DNA of 64,000 nt from Methanosarcina sp. 2.H.T.1A.6 (GCF_000979455.1 NZ_JJOY01000005.1:186001-250000), one strand, 5' to 3'. Positions 48,478 through 59,812 are shown, counted from the first letter of the stretch. Notes: generated from the sequence alone by a model not told the origin. Numbers and translations: made by a program.

Positions 48478-48827
48478 TGGCTGGCGAATTGGCACTTGTT
48501 GCAGATATTCTAAGTATCATCAGTCTGCTTATAGGGATCTTTTTCCTCTCTCTGGGTATGATTGGTCTCCTTCGCCTGCCTGATGTCTATAACAGGTTGC
48601 ATGCAACTACCAAGGTCGGCACCCTGGGAGCTTTCGGAGTTCTCACGAGCATTATTATTCAGGAAGGTATCACTCCCATGGGTGTAAAAGCCTTCACTGT
48701 CGCACTTTTCATCCTCCTTACCAACCCGATTTCCGGACACATGATCGCCCGGGCGGCCTACAGGATGGGAGTGAAATGCTGTGAAGTCACTTGCATGGAT
48801 GAATACGCAGGAAAGAGAAGAAAATAA
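48477..48827 (+). CDS. mrpG: Mrp-type Na+/H+ antiporter subunit G
   Basis: 116 residues, three helices, with GMIGLLRLPDVYNRLHATTKVGTLG and LTNPISGHMIARAAYR, both typical of MrpG. Last gene of the operon; the stop codon lies inside the first copy of a direct repeat and a terminator hairpin follows. Confidence 0.93.
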   Translation: MAGELALVADILSIISLLIGIFFLSLGMIGLLRLPDVYNRLHATTKVGTLGAFGVLTSIIIQEGITPMGVKAFTVALFILLTNPISGHMIARAAYRMGVKCCEVTCMDEYAGKRRK

Positions 48828-48862
48828 AGATGAAATAAGAGAGAAGAAAATAAAGATGAAAT
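48815..48862 (+). repeat. Direct repeat at the end of mrpG
   Basis: A 22-base block (GAGAAGAAAATAAAGATGAA plus AT) at 48815 recurs at 48841. The mrpG TAA is inside the first copy. Confidence 0.9.
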
Positions 48863-48865
48863 GAG

Positions 48866-48897
48866 TGTGTTTCCCAAACACATTCATCCTTTTGTTT
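48866..48897 (+). terminator. Terminator of the mrp operon
   Basis: TGTGTTT, CCC, AAACACA forms a seven-base perfect stem, followed by a T-rich run (CCTTTTGTTTTTT). Confidence 0.75.
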
Positions 48898-49788
48898 TTT
48901 ATCGGGTTTTTATTTTTCTGATTTGTAACTATTAGATCAGGTTTCTGCTTCTTTTTTATCAGTTCTGATTCGGTTTTTTTATTCAATAGAATTCCTGTTT
49001 TCAGATTCTTTTTCGTTTTTCCATATAATATCCGTAAAAAATTATGCGGCTTCAAATTTGAGGGAACGAGTTTATTTCAGCAGGATGAAAATCGCCCTCG
49101 ATGTAAAAAAGGCTTATTTTGAAATTGAAAGTCTAATGTTTTTTTTGCAAATAATAAATTCTTTTTTGCCTTCTAAAAAGAGAGTCGGTTATGTTATCTA
49201 TTTTCATATCTCATTTATATATACCAGTAAATCCCGGTGAAATATAAGGCGTCCTTTGTCAGATACGCAGAATCTTGACTCTTTTTTAGGAAGCAACTTG
49301 AAAGCGGGTCATAACGGGGTCTGAAAAGAGGTCTGAACAGGATTCTACAGAGATAAGACCAAATTTGAAATTGGAAAAGTCATGAATCAGGAAAGTTCTG
49401 ATAAAGGACAGAAACGGTCTTAAAAGAGTCTAATTGGATCGAAAAATGAATCAGAGCCATCTTTTAACAAGTGATCCGCCATTGAAGAAGATCCCTTAAT
49501 TAAAATCATGGATGGAATATTGCCGGGATTCAAACTGGCTTTTTTAAAGGATTATTCAAGACCCTGGGTTCATAAAACCTCAGCAGGAAACCCGTTAAAT
49601 CTTTAGATTTAGCGGGCAGTTGACAGGATATTTTCCGAGCAGCCTTTATTATTTACCTTTTCTTCCTTTCAATATTTCTTCCCCTCTATTATTTCGTACC
49701 CCTCAATATTTTGCCCTCCTGCAGAACCTTATACTCCTGCAAAATTCTGATCGGCTATGTTATATTTTTTTGGAAATGAATTATAACT
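48898..49788. other. AT-rich spacer between mrpG and the hydantoinase-family gene
   Basis: No gene supported. A 60-codon frame at 49058-49240 lacks any known motif. The T-rich 49640-49740 stretch and a weak hairpin near 49592-49617 (CCCGTTAAATC and GATTTAGCGGG) are the only structures noticed. Confidence 0.45.
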
Positions 49789-51747
49789 ATGAAACTAGGT
49801 TTAGGAATCGATACTGGTGGAACATACACTGACGCTGTTTTAATGGATCTTTCAGAAGGCAGGATTCTTGATTCTAATAAAGCCCTAACGACGCATTCTA
49901 ATCTGGTCGAAGGGATCGAAAAAGTAGTTGCAGGCTTAAAACAAGAGTATCTGAAGGATATCAGACTGGTCTCAGTATCCACAACTCTTTCTACAAACTC
50001 CACACTGGAAGGCAAAGGTCATCCAGCAGGCCTGATCCTGGCAGGGTATACGGTCAATGGAACTATCCCGGCGCGTGAGACTATTTCCATAGATGGCGGC
50101 CACGATTCAAAAGGAAATGAAGTTAGCTGCCTTGACCTTAAATCTGTGGAGCAATTCGTTAACGACACCAGAGGCAGGCTCTTTTCATATGCCGTATCTT
50201 CTTACTTTTCCGTACGGAACCCGGAACACGAACTTTCAGTAAAAAAAATAATAGAACAGCTGACCGATAAACCCGTGGTCTGCGGGCACGAACTTTCCCT
50301 GAGCCTGGGAGCTTACGAAAGGGCAGTAACGGCAGTTCTGAATGCTCGCTTGATCCCGATAACTTCCCAGTTCATCCGGGCCGTTCTATCGGTAATGGAA
50401 GCAAGAAATATCAAAGCTCCCATGATGGTAATGAAATGTGACGGCTCCCTTGCACGCATAGAAGAGGCTCTTGAAAAGCCTGTGGAGTCTATTTTTTCAG
50501 GCCCTGCCGCAAGCCTTGTAGGGGCTGCCCATATAAGTGGCTTGAAAACCTGCGTGGCTGTGGATGTAGGAGGTACGAGCACCGATATTGCTCTGATAGA
50601 GGACGGAGTTCCCGAGATCAGTGAAAACGGGGCTGTAGTGGGAGACTGGAAAACTATGGTCAAGGCGGTCAGGATAAGAACCTCAGCTATGGGAGGAGAC
50701 AGCCACGTCTGGGTACAGAGAAAACTCTATATTGGCCCTAACCGGGTTATTCCTATCTGCCTTGCGGCTTCAGATTATCCTCTCCTTGAAGACAAGTTGA
50801 GGAATGCTGAAAAAATTTCTGATAGGATAATGGATGATATCTTCCAGCCAGCAAGCTTCTTTGTCAGGAGTGGAAACCCGAGGTCTGATGATGACATACA
50901 GGCCCTTAATTACTCTATCGAATTTGAACTGGAAAACCATGAACGTCAGATCTTTGACGCTATAGGATATGAGCCGGTTTCAATATCCGATATTGCAGAA
51001 TCAATTGGAAAACATCCCCTGCAGTTTGTAAAGGTTCTGCGTTCCCTGGTCCAGAAACGCTGTATCTGCCATATAGGTTTCACACCTACGGATGCCCTCC
51101 ATGTGCTTGGAGAGTATGAAATGTGGAACAGTACCGCCTCCTGGCTGGGAGCAAAACTTCTTGGCAGCTACATCGGGCTGGATCCGGAAAGTTTTTCCAG
51201 GGAAATAAAAAGAAGTTTTGCAAAAAATATTGCTCTTGACCTGCTGGCATTCTTTGCAAAAGACTTCAAGCGGGAAGACCTTGAAAAACTGCTGGCAAGC
51301 TCACGTTTCACAAAGTTCAAGATCAATATTCCGGTCATAATGATCGGGGCGCCTGTCAAAGCCTATGTGCCCGAACTCAGAGAATTTATCGATGCAGATA
51401 TCCGTATTCCGGAATTCCATGAGGTAGGCAATGCCGCAGGAGCCCTGGCTGGCAACATCGTCAAGAGAAGTGAAATTCTAATCCGCCCGGCAGGTTCCGG
51501 AACCGAGCAGTATCATGTGTTCTCTGAAGTCGAAAGGAAGGTTGCAGATAATTATCTCGAGGCTGTGGACTATGGGCTGGAGCTTATGGAAAAACTGATT
51601 TTCGACCATATGGACGGGTACGGGCTTCAGAAAGAGCAGATCCGGTTTGACCTTGAAAGAAAGGATCTCAATCCAGGTTTCGGAGCCCAGAAAGAGACCC
51701 GCCTGATGGGCCTTGGTATCGGAAACCCTTTGAAGCTGGAGCAGTAA
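49789..51747 (+). CDS. Hydantoinase/oxoprolinase-family protein
   Basis: 652 residues of the HyuA/oxoprolinase fold, an actin-like ATPase family. Two phosphate loops are visible: LGIDTGGTYTDAVLMDL at 5-21 and VAVDVGGTSTDIALI at about 257-271, with FSGPAASLVGA between. Family members open cyclic amides with ATP or carboxylate ketones. The C-terminal part includes a helix-turn-helix-like SISDIAESIGKHPLQFVKVLRSLVQKR. The substrate is not known. It lies 300 bases before the Rubisco gene on the same strand; no HyuB-like partner is present. Confidence 0.85.
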   Translation: MKLGLGIDTGGTYTDAVLMDLSEGRILDSNKALTTHSNLVEGIEKVVAGLKQEYLKDIRLVSVSTTLSTNSTLEGKGHPAGLILAGYTVNGTIPARETISIDGGHDSKGNEVSCLDLKSVEQFVNDTRGRLFSYAVSSYFSVRNPEHELSVKKIIEQLTDKPVVCGHELSLSLGAYERAVTAVLNARLIPITSQFIRAVLSVMEARNIKAPMMVMKCDGSLARIEEALEKPVESIFSGPAASLVGAAHISGLKTCVAVDVGGTSTDIALIEDGVPEISENGAVVGDWKTMVKAVRIRTSAMGGDSHVWVQRKLYIGPNRVIPICLAASDYPLLEDKLRNAEKISDRIMDDIFQPASFFVRSGNPRSDDDIQALNYSIEFELENHERQIFDAIGYEPVSISDIAESIGKHPLQFVKVLRSLVQKRCICHIGFTPTDALHVLGEYEMWNSTASWLGAKLLGSYIGLDPESFSREIKRSFAKNIALDLLAFFAKDFKREDLEKLLASSRFTKFKINIPVIMIGAPVKAYVPELREFIDADIRIPEFHEVGNAAGALAGNIVKRSEILIRPAGSGTEQYHVFSEVERKVADNYLEAVDYGLELMEKLIFDHMDGYGLQKEQIRFDLERKDLNPGFGAQKETRLMGLGIGNPLKLEQ

Positions 51748-52045
51748 AGAACCTTAAAATTATTTTCCAATTAGAGAACTGATCTTATTAGGGGGCTGTA
51801 AAAGACTTCCGAATAGAACCTCAGTTCTCATAATATTCTTTTTGTTTCCCTCCCCTTCTTTTGGAGATTACAGGAGGTCCCTCTTTTTTCCTTCTCTTCC
51901 AGTCCCTTTTTCTGGTCCAGTCAGGTTTTTCGGTTCTGATAAACATATTTTTATTTATGTTCAGTTACCTCCTTCAATCAGAACTATTATTCTATATAAC
52001 TGGATTTTATTCTGCAAAATTGCTTATTCCAAAGGAGTGACGAAA

Positions 52046-53332
52046 ATGCGCAGGGACTACATCGACATGGGCTACAGCCCAAAAGACACAGATATGGTCT
52101 GTGAATTCCACATTGAACCGTCAGCAGGAGTAAATTTTGAGGAAACTGCCACCCACATGGCAGGGGAAAGCTCTATAGACTCCTGGACTGAGATTTCCAC
52201 ATTGAGTCCCGAACTTGCAGCGAAATTAAAACCTCACGTTTTTTACCTGGACGAAGAATCACAGACCGTAAGGGTGGCTTACTCGGAAGATCTTTTTGAA
52301 CTGGGTTCGGTTCCCCAGGTGCTGAGTGCTGTTGCAGGAAACATCTTCAGTATGAAAATCGTTGACAACCTCAGGTTGCAGGACATAGCCTTCCCAGAGT
52401 CAATGCTTCGCGAGTTCAAAGGTCCGAACTTCGGGCTGCAGGGGATCAGGAAACTTGTAGATGTGCATGACCGGCCTCTTATTGGGACTATCGTTAAGCC
52501 GAAGGTTGGCTTAACCTCTGAGAAACATGCAGAGGTTGCGTACAATTCTTTTGCCGGAGGCTGCGACCTCGTTAAAGATGATGAGAACCTTACCGACCAG
52601 AAGTTCAATGGCTTTGACAGAAGGGCTGAACTTACCCTGAAAATCGCAGAAAAAGCCGAAGTCGAGACCGGGGAGAAGAAGATGTACCTCTGCAACATCA
52701 CAGCCCCGACATGTAAGGAAATGTCCCGGCGCTTAAATGTCCTCAAAGACCTGGGTGCCAGCTATGCAATGATCGATATCGTGCCTGTGGGCTGGACTGC
52801 CCTTCAGACCCTGCGGGAAGAGGCTGAAGACGCGGGCCTTGCCCTTCATGCCCACCGCTGCATGCACTCGGCCTATACCCGGAACCCCCACCATGGGATA
52901 AGCATGGTTCTCGTTGCCAAGCTCTGCAGGTTGATAGGGCTTGACCAGCTCCACATAGGCACGGTTGTCGGGAAAATGCACGGGGAAAAACATGAGGTAC
53001 TGACTCTGAGAGACGAGTGTGTGCTCAATAAAGTGCCTGCGGATGAGAGCCAGCATGTCCTTTCCCAGGACTGGGGGGAATTAAAGCCAATGTTCCCGGT
53101 AGCTTCCGGAGGGCTTGCTCCTACAATGATTCCTGACCTTTACTCTATCTTCGGAAAAGATGTTATTATGCAGTTTGGCGGTGGAATCCATGCTCACCCA
53201 ATGGGCACGGCAGCCGGAGCTACTGCCTGCAGGCAGGCACTTGATGCAAGCCTTGAAGGAGTCAGCATGCAGGACTATGCAAAGGACCACAAAGAACTTG
53301 AAGTTGCTCTCAAAAAGTGGCTTAAGAAATAA
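52046..53332 (+). CDS. rbcL: Ribulose-bisphosphate carboxylase, form III, large subunit
   Basis: 428 residues. Active-site lysines and ligands are all present: Lys151 in GTIVKPKVGL, the carbamylated Lys177 with Asp179 and Glu180 in GGCDLVKDDEN, His270 and Arg271 in HAHRCMHSAYT, and loop-6 Lys310 in GTVVGKMHG. Archaeal form III enzymes act in the AMP/nucleoside ribose route and not in a Calvin cycle; no small subunit or phosphoribulokinase is seen. The start is ATG 52046 after AAAGGAGTGA; the open frame extends 68 codons upstream into T-rich spacer without support. Confidence 0.95.
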   Translation: MRRDYIDMGYSPKDTDMVCEFHIEPSAGVNFEETATHMAGESSIDSWTEISTLSPELAAKLKPHVFYLDEESQTVRVAYSEDLFELGSVPQVLSAVAGNIFSMKIVDNLRLQDIAFPESMLREFKGPNFGLQGIRKLVDVHDRPLIGTIVKPKVGLTSEKHAEVAYNSFAGGCDLVKDDENLTDQKFNGFDRRAELTLKIAEKAEVETGEKKMYLCNITAPTCKEMSRRLNVLKDLGASYAMIDIVPVGWTALQTLREEAEDAGLALHAHRCMHSAYTRNPHHGISMVLVAKLCRLIGLDQLHIGTVVGKMHGEKHEVLTLRDECVLNKVPADESQHVLSQDWGELKPMFPVASGGLAPTMIPDLYSIFGKDVIMQFGGGIHAHPMGTAAGATACRQALDASLEGVSMQDYAKDHKELEVALKKWLKK

Positions 53333-53412
53333 GTTGCATAATGAGAACAAGTTACAATCTGTAAAACACAGAAACAATAGCATGATAATAATCAGTAAGG
53401 AGTTTACCTTCG

Positions 53413-54504
53413 GTGCAGACAGAAAACGGAAATAAAACAAAGACCCGACTTTTCCGGGTCTCCGAAGAGAACTTTGACGCCGTTCTTGACGAGGCTGCAG
53501 CGATTATCAGAAGGGGCGGGACAGTCGCCTTCCCCACGGAAACCGTTTACGGGCTTGGAGCTGATGGGTTGAACCCTGATGCCGTCCGGAAAATCTTTGA
53601 AGCAAAGGAACGCCCGCCTGGCAATCCTCTTAGTCTGCTCGTCCATTCCAGGGAAGACCTCGGAAAGATCGCAAAAAACATCCCTGAAAAAGCTTTCAGG
53701 CTTATGGACGCTTTCTGGCCCGGGCCCCTTACGATTGTTCTTGAGAAAAACGATATTGTCCCGGAAATTACCTCGGGAAACCTGCCGTCAATAGGGCTCC
53801 GCATGCCTGATCACATGATTCCTCTGGAGCTTATAAAGAGGGCAGGCACTCCTCTGGCGGCTCCGAGTGCGAACCTTTCGGGAAAGCCCAGCCCCAGTCT
53901 GGCATCTCATGTCCTGGCTGACCTTACAGGCAGGATTGATGCGGTCATTGACGGAGGGGGAGCAGCCATAGGGCTTGAGTCAACTGTTGTCGATATGACG
54001 GTAGAACCTCCTGTAGTGCTGCGGCCCGGAGCCGTGGGAATTGGCGAGCTTGAAAGAGTTATAGGTAAAGTCAGGCCCGCGTATGGGGAGTCTGAAGCCG
54101 GGGCTGGAGAGGCTATGCCTGAAAAGAAGGCAGGCCAGAAATACAGTCATTATGCCCCGGATGCGCAGGTCGTGCTTGTGGAAGGGGGAATAAAAAAGGT
54201 TTCCGAAAAGATTGACACCCTGCTCGAAAATTATCGGCGTGAAGGTAAGAAAGTCGGACTTCTGCTCAGCGATGAGACCGCAGGCTTTTTTGCTTCTGAA
54301 AGATTGAGTGCACATGAATGCTTTTTACTTGGGTCTCGCGAAGGGCCGGAAGAAGCTGCCAGAAGACTTTTTGAAGGGCTCAGGGTTCTGGACGCGAAGG
54401 GTCTGGATGTGATTCTGGCTGATGGCTCCTTTAACCCTTCAGGACTTGGAGCTGCACTCCTTAACCGGTTAAGAGAAGCCGCCTCCGTAAGACATGCTGT
54501 TTAA
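53413..54504 (+). CDS. sua5: Threonylcarbamoyl-AMP synthase (Sua5 type)
   Basis: Makes threonylcarbamoyl-AMP for the t6A37 modification of ANN-decoding tRNAs. The 363 residues have a YrdC domain (about 15-205) with GGTVAFPTETVYGLGAD, APSANLSGKPSPS and GLESTVVDM, then the linker and C-terminal Sua5 domain (about 240-360) with GQKYSHYAPDA and FNPSGLGAALLNRLREAA. The GTG start at 53413 is preceded by AAGGAGT at about 53396. Confidence 0.95.
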   Translation: MQTENGNKTKTRLFRVSEENFDAVLDEAAAIIRRGGTVAFPTETVYGLGADGLNPDAVRKIFEAKERPPGNPLSLLVHSREDLGKIAKNIPEKAFRLMDAFWPGPLTIVLEKNDIVPEITSGNLPSIGLRMPDHMIPLELIKRAGTPLAAPSANLSGKPSPSLASHVLADLTGRIDAVIDGGGAAIGLESTVVDMTVEPPVVLRPGAVGIGELERVIGKVRPAYGESEAGAGEAMPEKKAGQKYSHYAPDAQVVLVEGGIKKVSEKIDTLLENYRREGKKVGLLLSDETAGFFASERLSAHECFLLGSREGPEEAARRLFEGLRVLDAKGLDVILADGSFNPSGLGAALLNRLREAASVRHAV

Positions 54505-54599
54505 ATTGGTTGTACCGGTTAAATTGCAATAGTATAGAGTGAGAGTTTGACAGTCAGATTTGATAGTTATTGGTTGTTCAGGTACCTGGAGAGATCTTC

Positions 54600-54845
54600 T
54601 TGAAAGCAGAAAAAAGAGAAAGGATGGAAAAAATGCGGGCTTATAAAAAAGTCCGGGCGCAGAACAATAAAACAACAGGAGTAAGCCTTGCGATCCTGGC
54701 AGCAGGCCTGCTTTTGAAGACTCTTAATATAACTATTCTTGGTATTGATATCGGGTACTATCTTCTCTGGGCAGGGGTTTTTGTCTTCTTTGTGACTTCG
54801 ATGTCAGGCCTCTTCGCTGCGGGATCCCTGCGTAAGCAGAGATAA
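54600..54845 (+). CDS. Small membrane protein of unknown function
   Basis: 81 residues from TTG 54600, which lies about seven bases after GGAGAG; ATG 54624 is a shorter option. The N-terminus is strongly basic ([23 protein letters not shown]), followed by two hydrophobic helices ([15 protein letters not shown] and [16 protein letters not shown]). No family recognised. It sits between sua5 and the DNA polymerase gene with 37 bases to the latter, so may be co-transcribed. Confidence 0.6.
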   Translation: MKAEKRERMEKMRAYKKVRAQNNKTTGVSLAILAAGLLLKTLNITILGIDIGYYLLWAGVFVFFVTSMSGLFAAGSLRKQR

Positions 54846-54882
54846 TCTTTTTTCATTCTTTTCCAAAAAGGGACTTTTCAAT

Positions 54883-57800
54883 ATGGGTGAAACAATCGCA
54901 AGTGAGGAAATGCATGAATACTTCAACGGGCTTGAGGCAAGGCTAAAAGAGGCAATTGAGGTTGCAAATAGGGCTCGGGCCCGGGGAGGAGATCCGAAGC
55001 CCACTGTAGAAATTCCACTTGCCAAAGACCTTGCAGATAGGGTCGAAAACCTTATCGGAGTCCAGGGAGTTGCTGCAAAGATCCGGGAACTTGAGGTCAG
55101 GATGTCCAGGGAAGAAGCTGCCCTTGAAATCGGGCGTCAGGTTGCTGAAGGGATAGTAGGAAGCTTTCCAACAAAGAAAGATGCCGTGGAAGCCGCTATT
55201 CGTGTTTCCATGGCAGTCCTGACCGAAGGGGTAGTTGCAGCTCCCATCGAAGGAATCGATAAGGTAGATCTCGGGAAAAATGACGACGGCTCTCAGTATA
55301 TCCGAATATTTTATTCCGGGCCCATCCGAAGTGCAGGAGGGACTGCGCAGGCTCTTTCTGTGCTGGTCGGCGACTATGTGAGGCGCGGGATAGGGATTGA
55401 CCGCTACAAACCAAGAGATGAGGAAGTAGAACGCTATGTAGAAGAAATCCTGCTTTACAAGAGGGTTGCAAGCCTGCAGTACATGCCTTCAGAAGATGAA
55501 ATCCGCCTGATTGTCCGGAACTGTCCCGTTTGCATTGACGGGGACCCGACTGAAGAAGCCGAGGTCGAAGGACACAGGAATCTTGAGAGGATAGGGACAA
55601 ACCGTGTCCGGGGAGGAATGTGCCTTGTGCTTGCCGAAGGTCTCGCCTTAAAGGCCCCCAAGGTCAAAAAGCACGTCAACAAGTTGAAGATGGATGGATG
55701 GGACTGGCTGGAGATACTTATCGGGGGTGCTAAAAGCGGGGAGAGTGCTGAAGATGAGCACAAAAACAAGATCAAGCCAAAGGATAAATATATCCGTGAC
55801 CTGATCGCCGGAAGGCCTGTTTTCTCCCACCCTTCAAGGCCAGGAGGTTTCAGGCTGCGGTACGGGCGGTCAAGAAATACTTCGTTTGCTTCGGCAGGGA
55901 TCAGTCCTGCAAGCATGGTCTTGCTTGACGATTTTATAGCTAACGGGACTCAGCTCAAGGTTGAAAGGCCCGGAAAAGCTGCAGCCATGTCTGCCGTGGA
56001 CTCCATAGAGGGACCTACGGTAAGACTTTTTTCTGGAGACCTTATCCGTATAGACGATATAAAGGAGGCATATGAACTCCGCCCACAGGTTGAGGTTATT
56101 GTCGATATCGGGGAAATTCTGATCAATTACGGGGACTTCCTGGAAAATAACCACCCTCTCATGCCTTCACCTTATGTTTTCGAATGGTGGCAGTATGATT
56201 ACCAGGCAGCTTGCCCTGAAAAAATTCCCGAAGAAGAGCTGAAAAATCCATCTGCTGCCCTTGCTCTCAGGCTTGCAGAGGAGTTTAATGTGCCATTGCA
56301 TCCGAAGTTCACCTATCTCTGGCATGACATAAACCGGAAAGAGTTTGAAGCTCTCAGAAAATTTGTGGCTGAAAAAGGGAGCTTTCTGGCAGGTGAGGTG
56401 GCTGGGGCAGGAGTTCTTAAACTGCCCCTTGAAGCTTCTCTTGAAGAGAGAATAAAGCCGGTGCTTGAAAAGCTCCTTGTACTGCACAGGGTAAAAGATG
56501 ATGAAATCCTTATCGAAGAGGCTCTTCCGTTTATTTTATGCCTCGGGTTTGACCATTCCCTCAAAGAAAAAGCCAGTATGCCAGATATAGATGATATGGT
56601 GGAAGCGGTGGGTGTTTTGAGCGGGTTTAAGGTTTACCCGAGAGCTCCTTCAAGGATAGGGGCACGGATGGGAAGGCCGGAAAAATCTAACCTGCGCAAG
56701 ATGTCTCCTGCAGCCCAGGTTCTCTTCCCGATAAACAATTCAGGAGGAATCACGCGAAATCTTGTCTCTGCCTCCGACTACACATCCTGTATGAATGGGA
56801 AGATAGGGGAAATTGAAGTGGAATTAGGGCTGAGAGAATGCCCTGCCTGCAGGAAAGAGACTTATTTCTGGCGCTGTGAATGCGGAGAATTCACGAATTC
56901 CAAACTTTCCTGTTCTCGCTGCAAGATCGATGTAAGGGGTGCTGAGGTCTGCCCTAAGTGTGGGAGAAAGCCGACTTCCGTTGCAAACGTAAAACTGGAT
57001 TTCCGTTCCATTTACAAGCAGGCTTTTGAGAACTTAGGGGAAAGGGAAAAAATGGGTCTGATCAAGGGAGTAAAGCGGCTCATGAACGGGCAGATGACCC
57101 CCGAGCCTCTGGAAAAAGGAATCCTGCGCGCAAAACATGATGTCTACGTTTTTAAGGATGGGACTATACGCTACGACATGTCAGATATTCCCCTTACTCA
57201 TATTCGGGCTGATGAACTGGGAATTACGGCAGCCAAACTCCTTGAACTCGGTTACCGGGAGGATATTTGTGGAAAACCCCTTGAGAGGGACGACCAGGTT
57301 GTTTGCCTGAAGGTTCAGGATCTTGTGATATCTTATGACGGGGCTGAGTATATGCTGCGTACTGCAAAATACGTGGATGACCTTCTTGTGAAGTATTACA
57401 AGATTGAGCCCTATTACAATGCCGAAACTATTCAGGACCTTGTGGGGGTATTGCTCATCGGGCTTGCTCCTCATACTTCCGCAGGAGTGCTTGGGCGTCT
57501 CATAGGGTTTACGAAAGCTTCCGTAGGCTATGCTCATCCTTTTTTCCATGCTTCAAAACGCAGGAATTGCGATGGGGATGAAGATTGCATAATGCTTCTT
57601 ATGGACGGAATTCTCAATTTTTCAAGGTCATATCTGCCCGACAAAAGGGGAGGGAAGATGGATGCTCCTCTGGTGCTAACTACCAGGATCGATCCCAAGG
57701 AAGTGGATAAGGAAGCCCATAATATCGATGTTTCTGCGCGCTATCCGCTCGAGTTTTACAGGGCTACGCAGGAGATCAAAAGCCCCACTGAACTTGAACG

Positions 57801-58335
57801 TATTATGGACCTGGTTAGCAGCCGGCTTGGGAAACCTGAGCAGTACGAACATTTCATGTTTACACATGATACATCGGACATTGCTGCCGGCCCTCTTAAT
57901 TCTTCATATAAGACCCTTGGAAGTATGATTGAAAAGATGGAGGCTCAGCTCACCCTGGCCAACAGGATAAGGGCAGTAGATGCACCGGATGTAGCTGAAA
58001 GGGTGCTCAAGTCCCATTTCCTTCCGGATCTTATCGGAAACCTCCGTTCTTTTTCCAGACAACGGATGCGCTGTATCAAATGTGCAGAGAAATTCAGGCG
58101 CCCACCCCTTACCGGTGCCTGTCCGAAATGCGGAGGCAATGTGATACTTACCGTGCATGAGGGATCTGTCCGCAAATATCTTGAAATTTCAAAAGAGATC
58201 GGAGAAAGGTACGGGGTCTCCAGCTATACCAGACAGAGGATAGAGCTTCTGGATTATGATATCAGCTCTCTGTTTGAAAACCACAGGGTTAAACAGCTGG
58301 GACTTTCAGATTTTATGTCAGGGTCTGCGCGCTGA
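54883..58335 (+). CDS. polC: DNA polymerase II (family D) large subunit DP2
   Basis: Catalytic subunit of the euryarchaeal replicative polymerase D; works with the DP1 exonuclease subunit, not in this window. 1150 residues, uninterrupted by an intein. Visible are [26 protein letters not shown] near 145-170, a cysteine-rich zinc region at about 653-705 ([24 protein letters not shown]), the catalytic NCDGDEDC at about 895-902 and a C-terminal zinc module (CIKC ... CPKCGG) at about 1063-1085. The C-terminal end ([13 protein letters not shown]) is the type that contacts PCNA or DP1. ATG at 54883. Confidence 0.96.
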   Translation: MGETIASEEMHEYFNGLEARLKEAIEVANRARARGGDPKPTVEIPLAKDLADRVENLIGVQGVAAKIRELEVRMSREEAALEIGRQVAEGIVGSFPTKKDAVEAAIRVSMAVLTEGVVAAPIEGIDKVDLGKNDDGSQYIRIFYSGPIRSAGGTAQALSVLVGDYVRRGIGIDRYKPRDEEVERYVEEILLYKRVASLQYMPSEDEIRLIVRNCPVCIDGDPTEEAEVEGHRNLERIGTNRVRGGMCLVLAEGLALKAPKVKKHVNKLKMDGWDWLEILIGGAKSGESAEDEHKNKIKPKDKYIRDLIAGRPVFSHPSRPGGFRLRYGRSRNTSFASAGISPASMVLLDDFIANGTQLKVERPGKAAAMSAVDSIEGPTVRLFSGDLIRIDDIKEAYELRPQVEVIVDIGEILINYGDFLENNHPLMPSPYVFEWWQYDYQAACPEKIPEEELKNPSAALALRLAEEFNVPLHPKFTYLWHDINRKEFEALRKFVAEKGSFLAGEVAGAGVLKLPLEASLEERIKPVLEKLLVLHRVKDDEILIEEALPFILCLGFDHSLKEKASMPDIDDMVEAVGVLSGFKVYPRAPSRIGARMGRPEKSNLRKMSPAAQVLFPINNSGGITRNLVSASDYTSCMNGKIGEIEVELGLRECPACRKETYFWRCECGEFTNSKLSCSRCKIDVRGAEVCPKCGRKPTSVANVKLDFRSIYKQAFENLGEREKMGLIKGVKRLMNGQMTPEPLEKGILRAKHDVYVFKDGTIRYDMSDIPLTHIRADELGITAAKLLELGYREDICGKPLERDDQVVCLKVQDLVISYDGAEYMLRTAKYVDDLLVKYYKIEPYYNAETIQDLVGVLLIGLAPHTSAGVLGRLIGFTKASVGYAHPFFHASKRRNCDGDEDCIMLLMDGILNFSRSYLPDKRGGKMDAPLVLTTRIDPKEVDKEAHNIDVSARYPLEFYRATQEIKSPTELERIMDLVSSRLGKPEQYEHFMFTHDTSDIAAGPLNSSYKTLGSMIEKMEAQLTLANRIRAVDAPDVAERVLKSHFLPDLIGNLRSFSRQRMRCIKCAEKFRRPPLTGACPKCGGNVILTVHEGSVRKYLEISKEIGERYGVSSYTRQRIELLDYDISSLFENHRVKQLGLSDFMSGSAR

Positions 58336-58576
58336 GGCAAGAGCAGAGAGCTTTAAGAGCGTTAAGGGTATGAAAAGACTTTCTTATGACCAGTAGGGAG
58401 GAGATAGGGCAGTCTAAAAGCCTGAAGAACTCGGGATGTTTGTCCATAATATCTCCAAGCTTTCCTGCAGAATTTTTTCTTCTGGAAAAGGGTTTTTTCA
58501 TTTTCTGGTTCTTTTTTTATTAATGTTTGGCTTTCTCCAGAGTTTGACTTTAACACCTCTCGGGCCGGGTGAGGCT

Positions 58577-59812
58577 TTACTTTACAGGCAGCCCCAGGGA
58601 GTTAATCTGGCTAATAAGCTCCGTGAAGTTCTCTATTTCCAGTTCCAGAACCTCTTCCCTGGTCATGCCTATGGACATTTCCCCGTCCACGGAAAGATGC
58701 TCAGGTCCTCTGCGTACAAGTCTGTCTACCCCGTCTCTTTTGAGAGCTTCTTTTATTTCCGGATCATGGGCAAAAGCTCTTCCCGGAATAAAGACCGTTT
58801 CAGTCACCTCAGAGAGGTCCAGGGTTTTGAAATCGTCAATCGTAATTAGGCAGCCAATGTCCTTTTTAAGTGGAACTACGTTTACAGTTCCCCCAAGGGC
58901 TTCAAATATTTCCGTAAGCCTGGAGGCTGCGACCTGACCTGTGATGATAGTTGCTTTTTTGGTCACCCTGGGAAGTTTTGAAAGGGCTTCAGGAACGTTG
59001 CGGATTGCAAAAGGTGAGCCAATTAATGGGTCTTCCAGTGGCGTTCCTGTGATCCTGATTGAAGGATGCTTTTCTGCGGAACTGCGCACAATTTCAGTAA
59101 ATTCAGAAACCGTATGTGGAGTTATTCCGGGAATGATAGGAGAATTATTGAGAATCAAACCGTTTTCCTGAAAGTTTGCAAATCTCATAAGAATAGCTCC
59201 CTTTGCACCCATTGTTTCCAGGTCACTAAGGGTCTTTTCAAGAACCTCTCCATCATTTATTCCCGGAAGGAGAACTATTGCTCCGTAGACTTCACAGTGG
59301 GCACAGAAGTCCCGAAGAACCTGAATTGAAGCTTCAGGCTCAGGATCTTTCATATATTCGGCTCTCAAAGCCGGGTCTGTTGCAAAGACTGTGAAACTAA
59401 CTTCCGTAACTCCATTATCGATGTAGAATAGAGCGTCATCAGGCTTATTGAAGCCTTTTCCGCTGGTATATCCCAGATGTATTGGGGTGTTGAACTGAGA
59501 TAGAAAAGTAACAAGATTCTTCAGTTCGGGGTAACAGCTTAAGTCCCCTCCTCCACTAACAGTGAATTTTTTTACCTCTCCGCTTGTGAAGCAAAGTTTT
59601 CTTGAAGTCTCTTCGAGTACCATCTGGAGAGACTTGAAGCCTGAGTACGATTCTTTTACACTGCGAGTACAGTAATCACACCCTTTTTTAAAAGGGAGAC
59701 AATACTTGCAGCCCAGGGGCTGAACATCTTTTACCTTCTTAAAATAACAATATTTGCAAAAGCCTTTGCAGTCTACCCCGGGATTTCCGCCTACGTCGAC
59801 AACTACTTCCAT
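58577..59812 (-). CDS. mmp10: Methanogenesis marker protein 10, McrA arginine methyltransferase
   Basis: Radical-SAM enzyme, cobalamin dependent in studied Methanosarcina, that C-methylates a conserved arginine in the alpha subunit of methyl-coenzyme M reductase. The 411 residues begin with the short form of the cluster motif, Cys15-x3-Cys19-x2-Cys22 ([12 protein letters not shown]), followed by a second set Cys35, Cys38, Cys45, Cys48 ([15 protein letters not shown]). It is divergent from the mcr operon with 419 bases between, matching its substrate. Family identity is confident; the exact residue modified is knowledge from relatives. Confidence 0.93.
   Translation of the reverse strand: MEVVVDVGGNPGVDCKGFCKYCYFKKVKDVQPLGCKYCLPFKKGCDYCTRSVKESYSGFKSLQMVLEETSRKLCFTSGEVKKFTVSGGGDLSCYPELKNLVTFLSQFNTPIHLGYTSGKGFNKPDDALFYIDNGVTEVSFTVFATDPALRAEYMKDPEPEASIQVLRDFCAHCEVYGAIVLLPGINDGEVLEKTLSDLETMGAKGAILMRFANFQENGLILNNSPIIPGITPHTVSEFTEIVRSSAEKHPSIRITGTPLEDPLIGSPFAIRNVPEALSKLPRVTKKATIITGQVAASRLTEIFEALGGTVNVVPLKKDIGCLITIDDFKTLDLSEVTETVFIPGRAFAHDPEIKEALKRDGVDRLVRRGPEHLSVDGEMSIGMTREEVLELEIENFTELISQINSLGLPVK

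Noticed and set aside
49058-49240. 60-codon frame after the mrp operon
   Set aside because: No Shine-Dalgarno, no family and AT-rich random composition.
51842-52045. 68-residue N-terminal extension of Rubisco
   Set aside because: It is read from T-rich spacer; a strong AAAGGAGTGA site marks the ATG at 52046.
58436-58849. 137-codon frame over the convergent end of polC and mmp10
   Set aside because: Most of it is antisense to mmp10 and it has no recognisable features.
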